Shown here piece after piece: positions 60,289 to 64,000 of a stretch of DNA of 64,000 bases. A program made the position numbers and the translations under genes. Each line of letters opens with the position of its first letter. The first letter of the stretch is position 1. The notes beneath the pieces are model-generated. The model ran no database searches. It was not told where the DNA came from and saw nothing but the letters and a program-made list of their open reading frames with translations. The stretch is taken from the NCBI GenBank assembly GCA_022820645.1, contig JAJEFD010000002.1, forward strand, positions 62,001-126,000, in the 5' to 3' direction. The stretch comes from Dehalococcoidia bacterium. GTDB taxonomy: Bacteria; Chloroflexota; Dehalococcoidia; Lucifugimonadales; Australimonadaceae.

Positions 60289-60996
60289 CTACTGGATGTC
60301 CATGCGGCTGAGACGCCGCACGGTGAGGAGGAAGAACACCACCGTCACCAGCGCCGCGCCAACGAGTGCGGGCGTCATCGCGATGGTCAGGTCCTCGCCG
60401 AACACGTCGTTGATCCCGTACGCCGTGCCGAAGATGTAGCTGCGGATGCTCAGGTAGCGCGTGCCGCTCAGGAAGGTCGTGATGAGCGCCTCCCAGAGCA
60501 GTACGTAAACGAGGCCGAACCCCAGCGCACGCGTCGTGAGCAGCCCCAGCCACGTGAACGCGGAGGCGTAAGCCACGACGCCGACGACCACTCCGACGGC
60601 TGCGGCCAGCGGAGCGTTCCCGGTGCCGTCCGGGTCCATCATCGTGATGACCGCGGCGACGGCAGCCATAAGCGGAGCGGCAACGACCACGGTTGCGGCG
60701 AACTTGGCGAGCACGATCGTCCAGCGCGGCACCGGTTTCGTGGTGAGCAGGCTCAACGTGCGATCCTCCACCTCATTCCCGAACGCGCCGGTCGCGAGCA
60801 CCATGACGGTGATCGGAAGCGTGACGGAGATGACGAGCCCGCCCAGCACGGGTCCGATGAGCGTGCCCTCCTCCGCGACGGTGGAGTCGAGGATGACCGC
60901 CAGTCCCAGAGGAAGCAGTGAGAGGATGATGAGCAGCGCGATCTTGCGCCTCGTGACCGACTGGCGCAGCGCCAGCATGAAGAGCGCTCTGATCAC
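60289..60996 (-). CDS. ABC-2 type transporter permease
   Basis: 235 aa with about six helices. The segment GAFGNEVEDRTLSLLTTKPVPRW after helix 2 is the cytoplasmic motif of ABC2_membrane permeases. It overlaps the ATPase gene by 4 bp and is the last of four genes (ATPase, permease, ATPase, permease) read leftward from 63792. Confidence 0.87.
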   Translation of the reverse strand: MIRALFMLALRQSVTRRKIALLIILSLLPLGLAVILDSTVAEEGTLIGPVLGGLVISVTLPITVMVLATGAFGNEVEDRTLSLLTTKPVPRWTIVLAKFAATVVVAAPLMAAVAAVITMMDPDGTGNAPLAAAVGVVVGVVAYASAFTWLGLLTTRALGFGLVYVLLWEALITTFLSGTRYLSIRSYIFGTAYGINDVFGEDLTIAMTPALVGAALVTVVFFLLTVRRLSRMDIQ

Positions 60997-61919
60997 CGCT
61001 GCACCACGTACGAGAAGACGCTCTCCAGCGAGTCGTCCAGCGGTTCGATGCGGTAGAGGCGGCTTCCGATGTCCTGTGCGAGCCTCGGGGCCATGCGCTG
61101 CAACTCTGCAACGTTGCGGGTGAACACTTCGATGCTGCCGCTCTCGTCCAGCGAAACGGATTCCACCGCATCCAGCGCAACGAGCGCGGCGGCCATCTCC
61201 CGCTGCTTCGACGCGCCGATGCGCACCTGGAACGGGCGCTCGTCCAGCTTCTCGCGTATCGCATGGAAATCGCCCGCCGCCGCCAGCTTGCCGCTCACGA
61301 CGAGCAGGATGCGGTCGGCCAGCGCCTCGACCTCTTCGAGGATGTGGGAGGAGATGAGGATGGCCTTGCCCTGCGTTGAAAGCCGGGCCACGAAATCGGC
61401 GAACTCGACGCGCTGGCGCGGGTCAGTGCCGTTCAACGGTTCGTCCAGTATGAGGACGTCCGGTTCGTGCACTATGGCCCCCGCAAGCCGGATGCGCTGC
61501 CGCATCCCGCGTGAGTAGGTGCCGGTAGCCCGGTGCTGCGCATCCTCCAGGTTCGCCGCATGGATGGCGCGGTCTACCGCCGCCTCGTCGTTCATGCCCT
61601 GCAGGCGCGCGGCCAGCCGCACGAAATCGCGCCCGGTCATGAACGGGTAGAGCACGTCGTGCTCCAGCATCACGCCGATGCGCCGGTACAGTCCGATATT
61701 GCCCTGTACCTCCTCGCCGAGCACGCGCACGCTGCCGCGCGACGGTTTGACGAGACCACACATCATGCTGAGCAGTGTCGTCTTCCCTGCGCCGTTGGGC
61801 CCGAGGATGCCCGTCACGCCGGGGTAGACGTCGAACGAAGCCTCGTTCACCGCAACGACGCTGCCGTACCACTTCGAAACGTTCTGCACCTCGACGGCCG
61901 GTCCGGATGCGGTGGTCAT
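60993..61919 (-). CDS. ABC transporter ATP-binding protein
   Basis: 308 aa. Walker A GPNGAGKTT (40-48), a variant signature YSRGMRQR in place of LSGGQ, Walker B VLILDEPLNGTDP, and H-loop ISSHILEEVE. A C-terminal extension (about 215-308) is typical of ABC-2 exporter ATPases. The ATG at 61919 gives the family-like start; it overlaps the upstream permease by 4 bp. Confidence 0.9.
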   Translation of the reverse strand: MTTASGPAVEVQNVSKWYGSVVAVNEASFDVYPGVTGILGPNGAGKTTLLSMMCGLVKPSRGSVRVLGEEVQGNIGLYRRIGVMLEHDVLYPFMTGRDFVRLAARLQGMNDEAAVDRAIHAANLEDAQHRATGTYSRGMRQRIRLAGAIVHEPDVLILDEPLNGTDPRQRVEFADFVARLSTQGKAILISSHILEEVEALADRILLVVSGKLAAAGDFHAIREKLDERPFQVRIGASKQREMAAALVALDAVESVSLDESGSIEVFTRNVAELQRMAPRLAQDIGSRLYRIEPLDDSLESVFSYVVQR

Positions 61920-62893
61920 AGCCGTATCCTCCGGTAGCGGTGCCACAGCAGCAGGGCAGGGATGCCTGTCCACAGCACGTACACGCCAATGGGGAATGCG
62001 TCGTGCAATTCGGCGACGGCCATCGAGGACGGAGAGCCTTGCCCCGGCTCGACGTCTACATCGAACACCATATTGTTGAGGTTGTCCGTAACGCCGCCCA
62101 GATTGAGCAGCCCTACGTAGGGAGCAAGATCGCCTACCGGGCGTGTGCAGTCCTCGGAGCTCGATGTGATGCGGCCGTCCTCAGCAACCGTTTCGAACGT
62201 GCATTCCTGGAAGGTGAGCCCGTCGCTGATGGAGTTGAGCAGCAGCCATGCCGCGATGACGAACGCGGCGGCATAGGCGCGCCGCGTCGTGAACGCGGCC
62301 ACGGCCAGCGGTCCCACCGAGATGAACGTGGCGATGAGCACGCCCATGAACAGGATGCGCGGCACGTCCTGCCAGTTGTCGCGGATGTAGTCCACCTGGT
62401 CGCCGGCCGTGAGTATGAGCCCCGCCTGCAGGACGATCTGTCCGGCGTAGACCAGTACGAGCACGATGGCGAAGAATGCGAGGAAGCGCGCGATGAGGTA
62501 GTCGTTCGACGTGAGCGGCCGGACCAGATAGAGCGGGAGCACGTTGTCCCTGCGGTCGGGGCAGAGCAGCTCCGGCGCCATAATCGCCCCGAAGATGATG
62601 AGGATGACGCTCACGATCGAGTAGTAGTCGGCAGGGCCGGGGATGAATTGCGATGCATCATCACCGGCGATCGGGTCGAGGAACGCGAGGATGGTGACGA
62701 AGACGGCGGCGGGTGTTATCACCGCCAGGAACAGGCCGACCGGCAGTATCTTCGCGCGGCCTCCGCGCCCGATGCCGAGCACGGTGCGAACGCCGTTCTC
62801 GAACAGCGCCAGCCGCGCCCGGTTGCGCCCTTCGCGCGGCCCCGTGTACCGCTGGTATCCGAGGTCGAAGACCTCCGCCTCGCGCGCCTTCAC
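61916..62893 (-). CDS. ABC-2 type transporter permease
   Basis: 325 aa with about six helices. The N-terminal YQRYTGPREGRNRARLALF segment is typical of a family of gliding/exporter-like ABC-2 permeases found next to such ATPases. The region RDNVLPLYLVRPLTSNDYLIARF is the cytoplasmic coupling motif. Four-base overlaps on both sides tie it to the two ATPase genes. Confidence 0.85.
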   Translation of the reverse strand: MKAREAEVFDLGYQRYTGPREGRNRARLALFENGVRTVLGIGRGGRAKILPVGLFLAVITPAAVFVTILAFLDPIAGDDASQFIPGPADYYSIVSVILIIFGAIMAPELLCPDRRDNVLPLYLVRPLTSNDYLIARFLAFFAIVLVLVYAGQIVLQAGLILTAGDQVDYIRDNWQDVPRILFMGVLIATFISVGPLAVAAFTTRRAYAAAFVIAAWLLLNSISDGLTFQECTFETVAEDGRITSSSEDCTRPVGDLAPYVGLLNLGGVTDNLNNMVFDVDVEPGQGSPSSMAVAELHDAFPIGVYVLWTGIPALLLWHRYRRIRL

Positions 62894-63792
62894 GCGGGTC
62901 TGCTCCTGAAGATGTCGGTGAGCGTGCGGCGCTCAGGCGAGAGCCGCCGTATGCGTGCGCCGGACTCGACCGCCGCGTCCCGGATGAGGTCGTAGTCGGC
63001 CTCGCGCGCCTGTTCGACGATGAGCAGCTGGCCGTCGTCAGACGCCTGCACGCCCTTCGCGGCGAGCGCAGTAACGAACTCCTCGTGCCGGTCGGCGACC
63101 TCGATGAGCAGCGTCTCGGTCTCCTCGGTGAGTTTGGCGACAGCGCCCTCCTGCGCGAGCACGCCGGACTCGAGCACGATGACGGAGTCGGCGGTGCGCT
63201 CCACGTCGCCCATCAGGTGGGTGGAGAGCATGACGCTGATGCCGAACGTGTTGGCCGTGCGGTGGATGAGGCGCAGCATCTCCTGGCGCCCGTCCGGATC
63301 GAGGCCGGCGGTCGGCTCGTCGAGCAGCACCAGCACCGGGTCGTGAACGATCGCCTGCGCGAGCTTCACGCGCTGCTTCATGCCGGTGGAGTATTCGCCG
63401 ATGGGCCGGTAGCGCTCCTCGTCCAGTCCGACGTGGCGGAGCACGTCAGCGGCGCGGGTCCGCGCCTGGCCCGGCGGGATGCCGCTCACCTGCGCCATGT
63501 GCATCAGGAACTCGGAGGCGGTCATGCTCTTGGGCAGGCAGTCGTTCTCCGGCATGTAGCCGATGCGTGCACGCCCCTCGGTGGAGCGGTACGGCTCCTC
63601 GCCGAGCAGCATCGCCGAGCCGGAAGTCGGTTGGATGAGGCCGAGGAAGAGCTTCATCGCGGTGCTCTTCCCTGCGCCGTTGGGGCCGAGGAGCCCGGTC
63701 ACTCCCTCGTGAACATCGAACGAGACGCCATCGAGAGCAACCGTGGAGCCGTAGTGCTTGGTGAGGTTCCGGGCTTCGAGAAGAGCAGGCAC
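62890..63792 (-). CDS. ABC transporter ATP-binding protein
   Basis: 300 aa from a GTG. Walker A GPNGAGKST (about 36-44), variant signature YSTGMKQR, Walker B VLLDEPTAGLDP, H-loop LSTHLMGDVE. The C-terminal region (about 215-300) has an Asp-rich regulatory-like fold. The GTG at 63792 lies 6 bp after a TATACT box, so the mRNA is probably leaderless; longer frames upstream cross the divergent promoter. Confidence 0.9.
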   Translation of the reverse strand: MPALLEARNLTKHYGSTVALDGVSFDVHEGVTGLLGPNGAGKSTAMKLFLGLIQPTSGSAMLLGEEPYRSTEGRARIGYMPENDCLPKSMTASEFLMHMAQVSGIPPGQARTRAADVLRHVGLDEERYRPIGEYSTGMKQRVKLAQAIVHDPVLVLLDEPTAGLDPDGRQEMLRLIHRTANTFGISVMLSTHLMGDVERTADSVIVLESGVLAQEGAVAKLTEETETLLIEVADRHEEFVTALAAKGVQASDDGQLLIVEQAREADYDLIRDAAVESGARIRRLSPERRTLTDIFRSRPA

Positions 63793-63798
63793 GAGCGG

Positions 63799-63804
63799 AG
63801 TATA
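63799..63804 (-). promoter_or_regulatory. -10 box of the four-gene ABC operon, leaderless
   Basis: TATACT on the minus strand, 6 bp before the GTG start. It lies 39 bp from the divergent + strand box. Confidence 0.6.
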
Positions 63805-63843
63805 CAGGACAGCGGCGCCGTTCGGACGGCCTTCACCGCGCGC

Positions 63844-63849
63844 TATACT
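63844..63849 (+). promoter_or_regulatory. -10 box of the B12-binding-domain gene, leaderless
   Basis: TATACT on the + strand, 7 bp before the ATG at 63857, with no Shine-Dalgarno between. Confidence 0.55.
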
Positions 63850-63856
63850 TTCCGCC

Positions 63857-64000
63857 ATGCACCGCCCGCCTCGATTCGTCATCGCCACTCCCATCTGCGA
63901 CGGCCACGACGTTGCCGCCGCGGCAATCACCCGCATCCTGCGCGCGCAGGGCACGGAGGCGGTCTACGTCGGCTTCAACAAGAGCGCCTACCAGATCGCG
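63857..64000 (+). CDS. B12-binding-domain protein, N-terminal part (cut by window end)
   Basis: 48 codons are visible. FVIATPICDGHDVAAAAI, AVYVGFNKSAYQIA match the start of the methylmalonyl-CoA-mutase-type cobalamin-binding domain, whose hallmark is DxHxxG. Here the motif reads DGHDVA, so the Gly is replaced by Ala. It could be a stand-alone small mutase subunit or a B12-binding regulator; the rest lies outside the window. Confidence 0.7.
   Translation, partial: MHRPPRFVIATPICDGHDVAAAAITRILRAQGTEAVYVGFNKSAYQIA

Overview
This 64 kb window is high-GC, gene-dense bacterial chromosome with no rRNA, transposase, integrase, phage structural gene or CRISPR array. The mix of genes fits a Chloroflexota bacterium, probably Dehalococcoidia near the SAR202 lineage. 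The clues are Rieske oxygenase and cupin paralogues, class III extradiol dioxygenase, PrpF, RraA and CoxL-type oxidoreductase genes, lipoproteins with long Thr-Pro stalks, a plant-type LRR lipoprotein, and an ATGA-linked his operon with a HisZ-like gene. The taxonomic call is inference from gene content; no marker gene was placed on a tree.

Layout. 0.2-10.4 kb: a class III extradiol dioxygenase (+), a three-gene ABC-2 exporter (-), then a catabolic operon read leftward from 10390 (Rieske oxygenase, small protein, double-cupin protein, second Rieske oxygenase, LLM flavin oxidoreductase, cysteine hydrolase). 10.4-11.1 kb: a 0.68 kb intergenic region with repeat arrays, then tRNA-Gly(TCC). 11.2-13.2 kb: MFS transporter and birA, divergent. 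13.4-20.1 kb: hisZ-G-D-C-B followed by a Thr-Pro/LRR lipoprotein. 20.2-27.8 kb: a leftward purine operon (guaA, small membrane protein, purD, purE, HAD phosphatase, purB, purC, DUF3105 protein, purS). 27.9-32.5 kb: tsaC, a polyprenyl-synthase-like protein, pgk, tpiA, miaA. 32.6-35.6 kb: RraA/LigK-like, PrpF/LigU-like and LigI-like genes, i.e. lower steps of a protocatechuate/gallate 4,5-cleavage route. 35.7-40.2 kb: NfeD, slipin, LppX-like lipoprotein, 14-TM MFS exporter. 40.2-45.3 kb: tkt-pgi-zwf (-). 45.5-54.9 kb: accessory metabolic genes (ornithine cyclodeaminase family, double GNAT, second double-cupin, a DUF4258 islet, HIBADH family, CoxL-like subunit, ACMSD-type amidohydrolase, Met-rich DM13 protein). 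55-60.2 kb: quinone oxidoreductase, membrane protein, secreted-type hydrolase, split YraQ-type permease. 60.3-63.8 kb: two ABC-2 transporter pairs. The right edge cuts a B12-binding-domain gene.

The most unusual thing I see is a set of intergenic repeat elements whose 5-7 bp units recur every 10 or 11 bp, close to one helical turn. Two of them (33382-33513 and 53740-53871) are clear homologues in opposite orientation. Each has seven units over 63 bp (mean spacing 10.5 bp) facing an inverted three-unit block spaced 10 bp. Three related arrays (10465-10653, 10785-10841, 56104-56132) use different unit sequences but keep the spacing, and most lie beside a CACTCCTG-like motif. Three of the arrays stand directly upstream of catabolic operons (Rieske/cupin, PrpF-LigI, amidohydrolase-CoxL), so they may be operators or DNA-shaping elements for an aromatic-compound regulon. 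Other points of note: a HisZ-like protein with a retained anticodon-binding-like domain next to a long-form HisG; a polyprenyl-synthase-like protein lacking both aspartate-rich motifs; a LigB-like enzyme with Gln where a metal-binding His is expected; and several genes whose -10 box lies 6-7 bp before the start codon, which implies leaderless mRNAs.
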